From positions 1 to 64,000 of the forward strand of contig CANBTT010000006.1 of assembly GCA_947372465.1 (NCBI GenBank): DNA of 64,000 nucleotides. Reading direction: 5' to 3'. Origin of the DNA: Burkholderiales bacterium. GTDB lineage: Bacteria; Pseudomonadota; Gammaproteobacteria; Burkholderiales; Burkholderiaceae_C. A model generated the notes under the pieces. That model saw only the letters and a program-made list of their open reading frames with translations. It did no database searches and was not told the DNA's origin. The position numbers and the translations under genes are program-made. Of this stretch, positions 29,180 through 38,401 are shown in pieces; within the stretch, counting starts at the first letter, position 1; each line of letters opens with the position of its first letter.

Positions 29180-30736
29180 TTAGAAATCAAACCCCAATTG
29201 TTCAGGTGCTATGGACTCGCCTGCAAGTTTCTTTTTGGGGCGGGGAGCGCTGCGGCGCGAGGCGTGCTTGTCGATGACGGCTTTGTTTGCAATGCGCACG
29301 TCCGAATTTTTGCGACGAGCATGCACTTTCTCCTTGGCATCCCGTGTCGCCAACGCCAAATCAACCAGTGGCTCAGGCATGTCCAACGGATTGGACACAC
29401 CATTGGCGTGCATCAAATCTTGGCGCATTTTCCAGGGTTCAAAAAGCCATGCATCCGGGAGGGCCTTCATTGCAGGAAGCCAGCGCCTTACAAAGATGCC
29501 TTTGGGATCGTGATCTTGGGCTTGTTTGATGGGGTTGTAAACGCGGGTTAAATTGATGCCTGTGGTGCCCGATTGCATTTGCATTTGGCTCCAGTGGATC
29601 CCTGGTTCATAATCTAAAAACTGTGTGGCCAGCCACTCGCCCACAGGGCGCCAATGCAGCCACAGGGGATACGCCGCAACGGAGACCAGCATGGCCCGCA
29701 TTCGAAAATTCAGCCATCCCGTTTCTCTTAGCATGGTCACACTGGCGTCAACCATGGGCCAACCGGTTCGAGCCGCTTTCAGGGCTTCAAAATACATTGG
29801 ATTCAATGCGTGTTCTCGCAAATCATCGTATCCGCGGTGCATGTTGCGCATTTCGATGGCGGGTTCGCTCTCGAGCTTTTGAATGAAGTGGCAATGCCAG
29901 TAAAGGCGACTCACAAAGGCCGTTAAACCTGCGCGGTGGCGGCTCGCTTGAGCGGGCAGGAGAGCCAGGCATGCCCGAGTTTCTTGCACCACTTCTCGCA
30001 TGCTGATACAACCATAGGCCAGATAGGCAGAAAGGCGTGAGCAAGCATTGGGTGCCGACAAGGGTGAAGAAATGCCCCCGCGATAGCCAATGCTGCGGGC
30101 GTTCAGGAAATTGTGGAGTGTCTTCAATGCTTGAGGGCGCCCCCCCCGTTGTCTCAAGGGGGGGTTGTGCTCCAAGTGGGCGGGGGCGGTCATTGATAAG
30201 GGTTCCAGGCAAGCTTGGCGCCAAAAAGTCAATGATTCAATGTTTACTCTGGGTGAGGCCATGTGTCGCTCCCACTCGCCTTGCCAGACATTTCGATCTT
30301 TGAGACGCCGCACAACGCCAAACTGTGCAAATTCTGTCCATGCCAGGTCTTTGGACTTGCACCATGCGGCCACTTGAAGGTCGCGTCGATAAGTAAATCC
30401 GTTGCCTGTTTCTTCGTGTGAATAAAGCCCAGTAAAAGGCTCGGTTCGCCAAATGCGTTCCAGCACATCGGTCATTTCTCCCGTGTGGATCTCAATGCAT
30501 CCACCCAGCTTGCGAAAATGTCTGTCAAGTGCTTGCAAGGACTCCCGCACGAATTCAAAGTGCTGAAGCGCGCAATCGGGTTGCAGCCAAAAATTGGGCT
30601 CAATCACATAGATGCAGCGCACAGGCCCTTTTTGTGAGGCTTGTGCAAGGGCCGCATGATCTTGCCATCGCAAATCGCGTTTGAACCAAACCAAAGAATA
30701 AGTCAAGGGTGCTTTTCGCGAGGGTTTAAAACGCAA
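29180..30736 (-). CDS. Cryptochrome/photolyase family protein
   Basis: A 518-residue FAD flavoprotein. The N-terminal antenna-type Rossmann domain starts LVWFKRDLRWQDHAAL. The C-terminal FAD-binding domain carries SRLSAYLAYGCISMREV, TGWPMVDASVTMLRETGWLN, NFRMRAMLVSVAAYPLWLHW and a GIHWSQMQMQSGTTG stretch. A photolyase would repair cyclobutane pyrimidine dimers using blue light, but this subgroup could also be a cryptochrome-like protein. The C-terminal 50 residues are basic. No ATG start exists: TTG at 30736 is listed and TTG at 30706 is an alternative. It follows DUF2237 by 9 bases. Confidence 0.88.
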   Translation of the reverse strand: MRFKPSRKAPLTYSLVWFKRDLRWQDHAALAQASQKGPVRCIYVIEPNFWLQPDCALQHFEFVRESLQALDRHFRKLGGCIEIHTGEMTDVLERIWRTEPFTGLYSHEETGNGFTYRRDLQVAAWCKSKDLAWTEFAQFGVVRRLKDRNVWQGEWERHMASPRVNIESLTFWRQACLEPLSMTAPAHLEHNPPLRQRGGRPQALKTLHNFLNARSIGYRGGISSPLSAPNACSRLSAYLAYGCISMREVVQETRACLALLPAQASRHRAGLTAFVSRLYWHCHFIQKLESEPAIEMRNMHRGYDDLREHALNPMYFEALKAARTGWPMVDASVTMLRETGWLNFRMRAMLVSVAAYPLWLHWRPVGEWLATQFLDYEPGIHWSQMQMQSGTTGINLTRVYNPIKQAQDHDPKGIFVRRWLPAMKALPDAWLFEPWKMRQDLMHANGVSNPLDMPEPLVDLALATRDAKEKVHARRKNSDVRIANKAVIDKHASRRSAPRPKKKLAGESIAPEQLGFDF

Positions 30737-30745
30737 GCCAAGACA

Positions 30746-31117
30746 TTAACGCTCGCCATTCACTGATTGGAGTTGATCAAGGCTTGCAAACGCAAGAGCC
30801 CGCATATGGGTGCTCTCAAGAATGACCGCTGGCGCAACGCCTGCATCAAAAGCTTCCTTCCATCTCAATGCGCACAAGCACCAGCGATCCCCGGCCTTCA
30901 ATCCCTTGAATCGGTGCTCAGCGCGTGGCGTGGAGAGGTCATTGCCTTGCTCAAGGGAGAAGTCCAAAAACGCCTGCGTCATTTTTGCGCAAATGACATG
31001 ACTGCCTGAGTCCTCTTCGTCGGTGTTGCAACACCCGTCTCGGAAAAACCCTGTCAATGGGTCGTAGGAGCAGGGGATCAGTGGTGTGCCAAGTACGTTC
31101 AAGGCGTCTTTGTTCAT
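30746..31117 (-). CDS. DUF2237 family protein
   Basis: A 123-residue protein recognised as DUF2237 from NVLGTPLIPCSYDPLTGFFR, DGCCNTDEEDSGSHVICA, and the later GLKAGDRWCLCALRWKEA with APAVILEST. Conserved cysteines and acidic residues suggest a small-molecule or metal pocket, but the function is unknown. Its start overlaps the phosphatase stop (ATGA at 31117-31114) and the photolyase follows by 9 bases, so the three are translated together. Confidence 0.88.
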   Translation of the reverse strand: MNKDALNVLGTPLIPCSYDPLTGFFRDGCCNTDEEDSGSHVICAKMTQAFLDFSLEQGNDLSTPRAEHRFKGLKAGDRWCLCALRWKEAFDAGVAPAVILESTHMRALAFASLDQLQSVNGER

Positions 31118-31614
31118 TGTGGTGCTTTCATGATGAGTGACTTGATCAGTCCATCGCAGGCCTCTTCGACCAAATCCAAGACTTGTTCAAAGCCTTGATC
31201 GCCGCCGTAGTAGGGGTCTGGAATTGCCGAAGCTTGTGAAATTTGTAAAAACTCAGTGAGGCCTCGTATTTTGTGACGGTGCTTTGGGGCGCAACGCTCT
31301 TCAAGCAATGCCCGGTTGTCCCAATCCATCGTGATCAGCAGATCGAAGGCCTCAAAATCTTTGTCCTCGACAGCTCTGGCTCGCATGTGCGAGAGGTCAT
31401 ACCCCCTTTTGAGTGCGTGGCCTTGGGTGCGGCTGTCAGGCGGTGAATGGGGGTGGAAGTTGTGTGTGCCTGCTGAGTCAACATGCACATGGTCGGCCAG
31501 TGCAAGATCTGTCAATTTCTTTTTTAAAACCCCCTCAGCCGTGGGGCTGCGACAGATGTTGCCCATGCAGACAAAAAGAATCTTTAGCTTAGAAGGCTGC
31601 GTTGCATGTGACAC
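31114..31614 (-). CDS. Low-molecular-weight protein-tyrosine phosphatase
   Basis: A 166-residue cytoplasmic phosphatase. The P-loop is VCMGNICRSPTAEG (C-x5-R-S) near the N-terminus, and the general-acid aspartate lies in IPDPYYGG. Middle motifs DSAGTHNFH and LLITMDWDN are normal for the family. The start is GTG at 31614 with CAGGAG five bases before it. In many bacteria such phosphatases regulate exopolysaccharide kinases, but no capsule genes are near. Here it heads an operon with DUF2237 and a photolyase homologue. Confidence 0.93.
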   Translation of the reverse strand: MSHATQPSKLKILFVCMGNICRSPTAEGVLKKKLTDLALADHVHVDSAGTHNFHPHSPPDSRTQGHALKRGYDLSHMRARAVEDKDFEAFDLLITMDWDNRALLEERCAPKHRHKIRGLTEFLQISQASAIPDPYYGGDQGFEQVLDLVEEACDGLIKSLIMKAPQ

Positions 31615-31942
31615 GGCAACTCCTGTTCACGTTGGGGTTCGCTAGACATGGTTGAGGATGATTTTTTCACGGAAACAACAAGCCGTGATGAACGCATCCT
31701 GTTCGGGTTCGGGTTTGGGTTCACTTCAATGGGCCATCCAATGAAGCCCATTGACCGCGTGAGGCATGCGTGCAAAACGACATTTGAGGCCAAGTGATGC
31801 TGAGAAAAAGTCATGCTCAAGCGCTCAACGGTGCGAACAGTGCAAGTGTAAAAAATCTTTGCTTTTCATGCGCTCTTTGCGCCAAATACAATTCTTTCCG
31901 TAAGGCTTTCATCTCCAAAGAGCACTTGACGCGTGCCGCGCT
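31615..31942. other. Intergenic stretch between dinB and the phosphatase
   Basis: This 328-base gap must contain the phosphatase promoter and the end of the dinB transcript. A minus-strand 78-codon frame covers part of it but consists of low-complexity NPNPNPNR from a short hexamer-like repeat (GTTCGG units near 31700), and I do not believe it is coding. I see no clear terminator. Confidence 0.5.
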
Positions 31943-33325
31943 TCACGACTCACCCAGCCAGTTGGCTTGAACGGGTCTTGACCGAGTCAGACCCGTGGCC
32001 TGTGCGTCTTGTGCATCAAGCGTTTTGGGCTCCAAGGACGAGACCCTGACGCCCAGGAGTCGAAAGCGTCGAGTCAAATCGATGCGCTTTAAGCATTGAG
32101 AGGCCGCCTGGCGAATGTCTTGGGCTTGGTCAATGGCCACTTCAAGGGTCTGGTCTCGCGTGACGACTTTGAAATTATCGTACTTGATCTTCACGCCCAC
32201 TGTTTTACCCCTCACCTGTTTTCGCTGTAAATCCAAACTCACTTGTGTGCACAGGCGCGTGAAAATCTCTCCCAGCTCTTGTCTGTCTTGTGTCACCAAG
32301 AGGTTGCGCTCAAAGGTGGTCTCGCGACTCATGGAGACGGGGTCGCTGTGTGTTTCAAGCGCTCGATCGTCTTGCCCTCTGGCCACCGAATACAACCAAG
32401 CGCCATATTTTTTGCCAAACGAGGCGATCAAGGTGTCCATGGACCGAGTCGCCAAGTCGCCAATGTTCTGGATGCCCAAAGACTTTAATTTTTCATCTGC
32501 TTTGGGGCCAATGCCGTTGACCTTTTTGCAAGGCAAGGGCCAAATCTTTGACTCCAAATCAGACGCCAACACAATGCTGATGCCATTGGGTTTGTTGAAT
32601 TCACTGGCCATTTTGGCGAGCAATTTGTTGGGGGCCACGCCAATGGAGCAAGTCAGTCCCGTGGCTTGAAAGATGCTTCTTTGAATGAGCTTGGCCATGG
32701 ACAAGCCGTTGTCTCGCTGGCCCCCAGGCACGTGCGTGAAATCCAAATACACCTCATCCACGCCCGTGTTTTGCATCACCGGACAGATCTCTAAGACGAG
32801 CTCTTTGAATCGCTGCGAGTAATGCCGGTATTGATCAAAGTCAACGGGCAAGAGATAGGCCTGAGGGCACAGTTGTGCCGCCTTCATGAGTCCCATGGCC
32901 GAGCCCACGCCAAAGCTGCGAGCGGCGTAAGTCGCGGTGGTGATCACCCCTCGGCCCACATAATTCTTAAGTTGTGGAAATTCATTCAAGGGTGTTTTGG
33001 CATCCCAATCGGCTGGGTCAACCCCATTGAGCTGTTTGAGCATGCTCTTTTTGCCGCCCCCAATGACCACGGGCAGGCCCTTGAGTTGAGGGTAGCGCAG
33101 CAACTCCACGGAGGCATAAAAAGCATCCATGTCCAAGTGCGCGATGCGTCTCTTGAAGCCGGGTGTTTGGAGCCAAGCCTCCGGTGAATTTGGCAGCACG
33201 CCTTGCTGTGAAACGCCGCCTTGGGGTTCAGGCTTGAAGTCGGCAAGCGGCAAGCCAAAGACCGCCTCAAAGCTGTCTGTGTCCCCTTGCTTTAACGGGC
33301 TTGAAGGGGGTTCAAGCTTTTGCAT
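31943..33325 (-). CDS. dinB: DNA polymerase IV (Y-family)
   Basis: A 460-residue error-prone translesion polymerase, longer than E. coli DinB (351). The catalytic motifs are RRIAHLDMDAFYASVELL and NTGVDEVYLDFTHV. An insertion of about 30 residues (KSMLKQLNGVDPADWDAKTP and on) separates VVIGGG from VGRGVITTATYAARSFGVGS. The N-terminal 60 residues before RRIAHLD are also extra. The helix-hairpin-helix region KVNGIGPKADEKLKSLG and a little-finger domain follow. The start at 33325 gives MQKLEPPSSP, 14 bases after the lldD stop. It is the last gene of argH-lldD-dinB. Confidence 0.94.
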   Translation of the reverse strand: MQKLEPPSSPLKQGDTDSFEAVFGLPLADFKPEPQGGVSQQGVLPNSPEAWLQTPGFKRRIAHLDMDAFYASVELLRYPQLKGLPVVIGGGKKSMLKQLNGVDPADWDAKTPLNEFPQLKNYVGRGVITTATYAARSFGVGSAMGLMKAAQLCPQAYLLPVDFDQYRHYSQRFKELVLEICPVMQNTGVDEVYLDFTHVPGGQRDNGLSMAKLIQRSIFQATGLTCSIGVAPNKLLAKMASEFNKPNGISIVLASDLESKIWPLPCKKVNGIGPKADEKLKSLGIQNIGDLATRSMDTLIASFGKKYGAWLYSVARGQDDRALETHSDPVSMSRETTFERNLLVTQDRQELGEIFTRLCTQVSLDLQRKQVRGKTVGVKIKYDNFKVVTRDQTLEVAIDQAQDIRQAASQCLKRIDLTRRFRLLGVRVSSLEPKTLDAQDAQATGLTRSRPVQANWLGES

Positions 33326-33339
33326 GGTGTTCTCGGGGG

Positions 33340-34500
33340 TCAAACCCAGGGAGAAAAACTGCCGGGCAACAAAATAGAGGCGTCCACATCCTTGACCTGT
33401 GTGCGACCACAAAAGGCCATGCTGAGCGCCAATTCGTTGTGGATGATTTCAAGCACCTTGTCCACGCCGTGCTCGCCCATGGCACCCAGGCCATACAGCA
33501 TGGAGCGACCAATGTAGGTGCCCTTGGCCCCCAAGGCCAGGGCTTTCAAAACGTCTTGACCCGAGCGAATGCCCCCGTCCATGTGCACCTCGATGTCTTG
33601 GCCCACGGCTTGCACAATCTTTGGCAAGGCTTTGATGCTGGACTCGGCGCCATCGAGTTGTCGTCCACCATGGTTGGACACAATCAGGGCATTGGCGCCC
33701 GAGTTCACCGCCAATTTGGCGTCCTCGACATCTTGAATGCCTTTTAAGATCAAGGGGCCGCCCCAACGTTTTTTGATCCACTCGACATCGTCCCAATTGA
33801 GTCTGGGGTCAAATTGCTGCGCTGTCCAAGACGACAGCGAACCCATGTCTTCCACGCCTTTGACGTGGCCGACAATGTTGCCAAATTGTCGCCTTGAGGT
33901 GTTGAGCATTTCAAAGCACCAGCTCGGTTTGGTCATCAAATTCATGATGCTCGAGAGGGTCAATTTGGGCGGCGCGCTCAAACCATTTTTGAGGTCCTTG
34001 TGTCGTTGACCTAAAATTTGAAGGTCCAAGGTCAAAACCAAAGCTGAGCAGTTGGCTTGCTTGGCGCGGTCGATCAAGCGTTCAATGAAATCGCGGTCCC
34101 GCATGACATACAGTTGAAACCAAAAGGGGTGGTGATCGGTCTCTTTCGCAACGTCCTCAATGGAGCAAATGCTCATGGTCGACAAGGTAAAAGGGATGCC
34201 AAATTTCTTTGCACTCTTGGCGGCCAAAATTTCACCATCTGCGTGCTGCATGCCGGTGAGCCCTGTGGGCGCAATGGCAACGGGCATGCTCACCGCTTGG
34301 CCAATCATGCTGCTGGCCGTGTTGCGGTTTTCCATGTTGACGGCGACACGTTGGCGAAACTTGATGCCCTTGAAGTCGTCTTCATTGGCGCGGTAGGTGC
34401 TTTCAGTCCACGAGCCGGAGTCGGCGTAGTCATAAAACATTCTGGGCACACGCCGCTTTGCAATCCGCCTCAAGTCTTCGATGGTCGTGATAACAGGCAT
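33340..34500 (-). CDS. FMN-dependent alpha-hydroxy-acid oxidising protein (L-lactate dehydrogenase-like)
   Basis: A 386-residue FMN enzyme of the lactate/glycolate/mandelate oxidase family. Landmarks are RRVPRMFYDYADSGSWTEST at the N-terminus, PVAIAPTGLTGMQHADGE, FQLYVMRDRDF, the FMN lysine in PLILKGIQDVEDA, the catalytic His in VSNHGGRQLDG, and the phosphate site HMDGGIRSGQDVLKALALGA. LldD, converting L-lactate to pyruvate, is the most likely role, but mandelate or glycolate is possible. It starts two bases after the argH stop, and dinB follows, so the three are one operon. Confidence 0.9.
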   Translation of the reverse strand: MPVITTIEDLRRIAKRRVPRMFYDYADSGSWTESTYRANEDDFKGIKFRQRVAVNMENRNTASSMIGQAVSMPVAIAPTGLTGMQHADGEILAAKSAKKFGIPFTLSTMSICSIEDVAKETDHHPFWFQLYVMRDRDFIERLIDRAKQANCSALVLTLDLQILGQRHKDLKNGLSAPPKLTLSSIMNLMTKPSWCFEMLNTSRRQFGNIVGHVKGVEDMGSLSSWTAQQFDPRLNWDDVEWIKKRWGGPLILKGIQDVEDAKLAVNSGANALIVSNHGGRQLDGAESSIKALPKIVQAVGQDIEVHMDGGIRSGQDVLKALALGAKGTYIGRSMLYGLGAMGEHGVDKVLEIIHNELALSMAFCGRTQVKDVDASILLPGSFSPWV

Positions 34501-34502
34501 GC

Positions 34503-35960
34503 TTATTCCTTCTGTAGACGAAGTGTGTGGCGTTGAATTTGTGCTTTGATTTGTGCGGGCGCTGTGCCGCCCAGGCTCGTTCTGGAGTGAAGCGAGCCCT
34601 CAAGACTCAATACATCGTAGACATCGGCCTGAATGCTAGGGTGAAAGCTTTGCAGTTGCTCAAGTGTCAAAGCACTCAACTCCAAGCCCTCGCGCAAGCT
34701 GTGCTTGACGGCCAAAGCAACCGTTTCGTGCGCATCCCTGAAGGGCAGGCCCTTTTTGACCAAATAGTCGGCCAAGTCGGTCGCTGTGGCGTAGCCTTTG
34801 AGGGCGGCGCTTTGCATGGCTTCTTTGTGAATGGTCAAGCCCCCGCTGAAGAGGCCGGTGCTTGGGTCCTTCTCGCCAGCGATCATTTGAGCAAAGATGC
34901 GCAAGGTGTCTTTGACCGTGTCCACCGTGTCAAAGAGAGGCTCTTTGTCTTCTTGGTTGTCTTTGTTGTAGGCCAAGGGTTGGGCCTTCATGAGCATCAA
35001 CAAGCCCATCAAGTGCCCCACCACACGTCCTGTTTTCCCACGCGCCAGTTCGGGCACATCGGGATTTTTCTTTTGCGGCATGATGGAGCTGCCGGTGGTG
35101 AAACGGTCCGCGATTTGGATGAAGGCGAAGTTTTGACTCATCCATAAAATCAACTCCTCGCTCATGCGACTGATGTGCACCATCAGCAATGAACTCGCGC
35201 TCGTGAACTCAATGGCAAAGTCCCTGTCGCTCACGGCGTCAAGGCTGTTTTGACACACCTGGGGTTCGCCCATTGCATTGACCATGCCCAGCAACTCGGC
35301 GACCCGCGTGCGGTTGATGGGGTAGCTCGTGCCGGCCAGGGCCGCTGCACCCAAGGGCAAGGTGTTGGTTCTGGCCTTGATTTCTTGCATGCGTGCAGCA
35401 TCGCGAGAAAACATCTCAATGTAGGCGAGCAAGTGGTGAGCAAAACTCACCGGTTGAGCCACTTGCAAATGGGTGAACCCTGGCAAGATGACGTCGATGT
35501 TTTTTTCAGCCAAGGACAACAAGGCCCTTTGAAGTTCCACCAAAAGTTGGGTGATCAACTCAATCTCGGCACTGAGCCACAAGCGCACATCGGTGGCCAC
35601 TTGGTCGTTTCTGGATCTGGCCGTGTGCAGTCTTTTGCCAGCGTCCCCAATCAACTGGGTGAGTCGCGCTTCAATGTTGAGGTGCACATCTTCAAGAGCG
35701 AGCTTCCACTCAAATGCACCACTCTCTATTTCAGCTGTGATGTGTTGCATGCCGTTTTTGATGGCAGCGAAATCGTCACCGCTTAAAATGCCGCATTCAC
35801 ACAGCATTTGCGCGTGTGCCAAAGAGCCTTGGATGTCAGCTCGCCACAAGCGTTGGTCAAAGAAGACGCTCGCAGTGTAGCGCTGAACCAATTCGCTCAT
35901 CGGTTCGTTAAAGAGGCCAGACCAGGCTTGGGATTTTTGATCAAGTGGATTCGTAGACAT
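34503..35960 (-). CDS. argH: Argininosuccinate lyase
   Basis: A 485-residue fumarase-superfamily enzyme making arginine and fumarate from argininosuccinate. The family signature is [20 protein letters not shown]. Further landmarks are [34 protein letters not shown] and TSYPINR. Length is a little above the usual 460, mostly at the N-terminus before [20 protein letters not shown]. It heads the minus-strand operon argH-lldD-dinB and is divergent from a ferredoxin reductase gene across about 150 bases. Confidence 0.96.
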   Translation of the reverse strand: MSTNPLDQKSQAWSGLFNEPMSELVQRYTASVFFDQRLWRADIQGSLAHAQMLCECGILSGDDFAAIKNGMQHITAEIESGAFEWKLALEDVHLNIEARLTQLIGDAGKRLHTARSRNDQVATDVRLWLSAEIELITQLLVELQRALLSLAEKNIDVILPGFTHLQVAQPVSFAHHLLAYIEMFSRDAARMQEIKARTNTLPLGAAALAGTSYPINRTRVAELLGMVNAMGEPQVCQNSLDAVSDRDFAIEFTSASSLLMVHISRMSEELILWMSQNFAFIQIADRFTTGSSIMPQKKNPDVPELARGKTGRVVGHLMGLLMLMKAQPLAYNKDNQEDKEPLFDTVDTVKDTLRIFAQMIAGEKDPSTGLFSGGLTIHKEAMQSAALKGYATATDLADYLVKKGLPFRDAHETVALAVKHSLREGLELSALTLEQLQSFHPSIQADVYDVLSLEGSLHSRTSLGGTAPAQIKAQIQRHTLRLQKE

Positions 35961-36113
35961 GAGCGGTATTTTAAGCCTTTCATGGGCCTGGTTGCGCGAC
36001 GCTTGTCCGCTTCAAACATCCCATATTCCTTAAAATCCTAAAAAAGTCAGGCCAAAGCGGTCTATGATGTCGAATTCGCTCTGTGATGGGGCTTTACTTG
36101 AGGTATGCAGGAC

Positions 36114-37331
36114 ATGAGCAACGACGCGATCGTGGTCATCGGGGGGGGTCATGCTGGGGCACAAATTTGTGCCACTTTGGCTGAATTGGGGCAAGCCCAC
36201 AGGGTTCACTTGGTGTGTGAGGAGGCCTCATTGCCTTACCAGCGGCCTCCATTGTCCAAAGCATTTTTTAAAAAGGACGATGAGCCCATTCAATGGATCC
36301 GGGCACAGACTTGGTTTGATCAACAAGGGGTCACCGTGTACTTGGGCGATGCGGTCAAAAGCATCGACTTGCAAAACCGTGTGGTACATCTCGCTTCGAA
36401 CAAGCACGTGCCGTTTTCAAAACTCGTTTTCGCCACGGGCACGCGCTCGAGGAGAATGGCAGAATTGCCCCCGTCGATTGAGAACGTGCATTTGCTGAGA
36501 ACGGCCCAGGATGCACAACAGCTCAGAGACACGCTGCCCAAGACCGAGCAATTCACCTTCATAGGGGGGGGCTTCATCGGTTTGGAGTTGGCTGCGACGC
36601 TCAACGCTTTGGGCAAAAAAGTCACGGTTTTGGAGGTCAGTCCAAGGTTGTTGGCGCGTTCTATCTCTGTTGAATTGTCGGAACATGTTTTAAAGACGCA
36701 CACAGACGCTGGCATTGACATCCGCCTTCAATGTGAGATCAAAGGCTATAAATTTGAAGGTCAGCGACTCACCCACATTGAGTTAAAAGACGATATGTTG
36801 AGCGTTGACCAGGTGTTGCTTGGCATTGGTGCCCAGCCCGAGTTGACGCTCGCGCAGTCGATTGGACTTTTGTGTGAGGGTGGCGTTGTCGTGGATGAGC
36901 AAATGCGCTCCTCGGTGCCTGACGTTTGGGCCATTGGTGACTGCACCGTCTTCCCTTACGGTGCTGCTGGAGGCCAATTGCGACTGGAGTCGATTCAAAA
37001 TGCAAACGATCAAGCCAAAGTGGCCGCGCACAGCATCATGGGTCAACCCGCTTCTTACAAGCCCACGCCTTGGTTTTGGTCTGAGCAAGGCGCGATGCGT
37101 TTGCAAATGGTGGGGCTGATGCCTAAAGAGCCGACCACGTTCAAACGAGCCGGTGCCAATGCGCAAGCGTTCTCTCTTTTTCACTATGCCCAAGGGGCAT
37201 TGGCCTGTGTTGAGAGTGTGAACTCGGTGATGGATCACATGATGGCCAAAAAATTCTTCGAGCTTGGGGTTCATCCAAAACCCGAGGATGTCTGCAACCC
37301 AGCCGTGGCTCTGAAGAGCTTGGTGCCCTGA
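36114..37331 (+). CDS. NAD(P)/FAD-dependent ferredoxin reductase
   Basis: A 405-residue reductase of the rubredoxin/ferredoxin reductase type that serves dioxygenases and P450 systems. The FAD motif is VVIGGGHAGAQICATL, then YQRPPLSKAF. The NAD(P)H-binding motif is FIGGGFIGLELAATL, the second FAD contact is VWAIGDCT, and the C-terminal reductase domain includes PWFWSEQGAMRLQMVGL. Two ATGs are close; the second (36114, MSNDAIVV) has GAGG at a proper distance and the first is too near it. No ferredoxin or oxygenase is adjacent, so its partner is unknown. Confidence 0.9.
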   Translation: MSNDAIVVIGGGHAGAQICATLAELGQAHRVHLVCEEASLPYQRPPLSKAFFKKDDEPIQWIRAQTWFDQQGVTVYLGDAVKSIDLQNRVVHLASNKHVPFSKLVFATGTRSRRMAELPPSIENVHLLRTAQDAQQLRDTLPKTEQFTFIGGGFIGLELAATLNALGKKVTVLEVSPRLLARSISVELSEHVLKTHTDAGIDIRLQCEIKGYKFEGQRLTHIELKDDMLSVDQVLLGIGAQPELTLAQSIGLLCEGGVVVDEQMRSSVPDVWAIGDCTVFPYGAAGGQLRLESIQNANDQAKVAAHSIMGQPASYKPTPWFWSEQGAMRLQMVGLMPKEPTTFKRAGANAQAFSLFHYAQGALACVESVNSVMDHMMAKKFFELGVHPKPEDVCNPAVALKSLVP

Positions 37332-37408
37332 GGGTTGATGTTTTCGGGGAATTCCGATCTTTGACGTGATAGTATTTGCTCAACTTTTTTTATGGTGGTT
37401 TTCTAATC

Positions 37409-38350
37409 GTGAACACAGCATCTAAAACACAACTCCACTCCCTCACCATTGCCACGCGCGAGAGTCGCTTGGCGCTTTGGCAGGCGCACCACGTTCAAGC
37501 GCTGTTGGCTGAAAGGGGCTTGGACGTCCATTTGCTGGGCATGACCACGCAAGGGGACCAGATTTTGGATCGAAGCTTGAGTCAAGTCGGTGGCAAGGGA
37601 CTCTTTGTCAAAGAGTTGGAGGTGGCGCTTGAGAGGGGGCAGGCCGATCTGGCCGTGCACTCACTGAAGGATGTGCCCATGGATTTGCCCGATGGTTTTC
37701 ACTTGGGCTGTGTCATGGAAAGAGAAGACCCAAGGGATGCCTGGGTCTCGTCCCAATATGCCACCTTGCAAGATTTGCCTCAAGGGGCAACGGTTGGTAC
37801 TTCCAGTTTACGTAGAACAGTGCTTTTGCGAGCATTGCGCCCCGATTTGAACATTGAACCGCTCAGGGGCAATTTGGACACCCGTCTTAGAAAATTGGAT
37901 GAGGGCTTGTATGCGGGCATTGTGCTGGCAGCCGCGGGCTTGAAGCGACTGGGTTTGAGTGAGCGCATCAGGCACATCTTTGAAATCTCTGAAATGCTGC
38001 CTGCCGCCGGTCAAGGGGCACTTGGCATTGAGATCAAAGCTGGGCGTCAAGATGTTCAAGAGGTGCTCAATGAGTTGTCGCACCAGACCACTTGGCTCGC
38101 AGTCGCTGCTGAGCGCGCGGTCTCTAGAACCATGGGCGGGAGCTGTTCCATGCCATTGGCGGCCCATGCCACGGTGCAAGGCGAGTACTTGACCTTGCTT
38201 GCTGCTTGGGGTGATTTGAAGCCAGGTGGGCCATTGATCAGAGCGCAAATGACCACAGAAGTGGCGGACCTCAAGGCCGCGGAAGCATTGGGTTTTGCTG
38301 TTGCACAAAAACTCATTGAGGCCGGCGCTCAAGTCATGAAGCCCGCCTAA
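37409..38350 (+). CDS. hemC: Hydroxymethylbilane synthase (porphobilinogen deaminase)
   Basis: A 313-residue enzyme polymerising four porphobilinogens. The N-terminus [20 protein letters not shown] is typical. The catalytic aspartate region is [14 protein letters not shown], followed by [18 protein letters not shown] and [17 protein letters not shown]. The cysteine carrying the dipyrromethane cofactor lies in [12 protein letters not shown]. No ATG fits: the open frame starts at a TTG, but the GTG at 37409 ([11 protein letters not shown]) is preferred. hemD, hemX and hemY follow, forming a haem-synthesis operon. Confidence 0.96.
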   Translation: MNTASKTQLHSLTIATRESRLALWQAHHVQALLAERGLDVHLLGMTTQGDQILDRSLSQVGGKGLFVKELEVALERGQADLAVHSLKDVPMDLPDGFHLGCVMEREDPRDAWVSSQYATLQDLPQGATVGTSSLRRTVLLRALRPDLNIEPLRGNLDTRLRKLDEGLYAGIVLAAAGLKRLGLSERIRHIFEISEMLPAAGQGALGIEIKAGRQDVQEVLNELSHQTTWLAVAAERAVSRTMGGSCSMPLAAHATVQGEYLTLLAAWGDLKPGGPLIRAQMTTEVADLKAAEALGFAVAQKLIEAGAQVMKPA

Positions 38351-38401
38351 TATTAAGTACCTGGCTTTGATCGCTCTTTGAAGCCCAAGGTCCTCAACGC
38401 C

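Noticed and set aside
31584..31820. 78-codon minus-strand frame with NPNPNPNR
   Set aside because: The sequence is produced by a short DNA repeat and overlaps the phosphatase start. It has no family resemblance.
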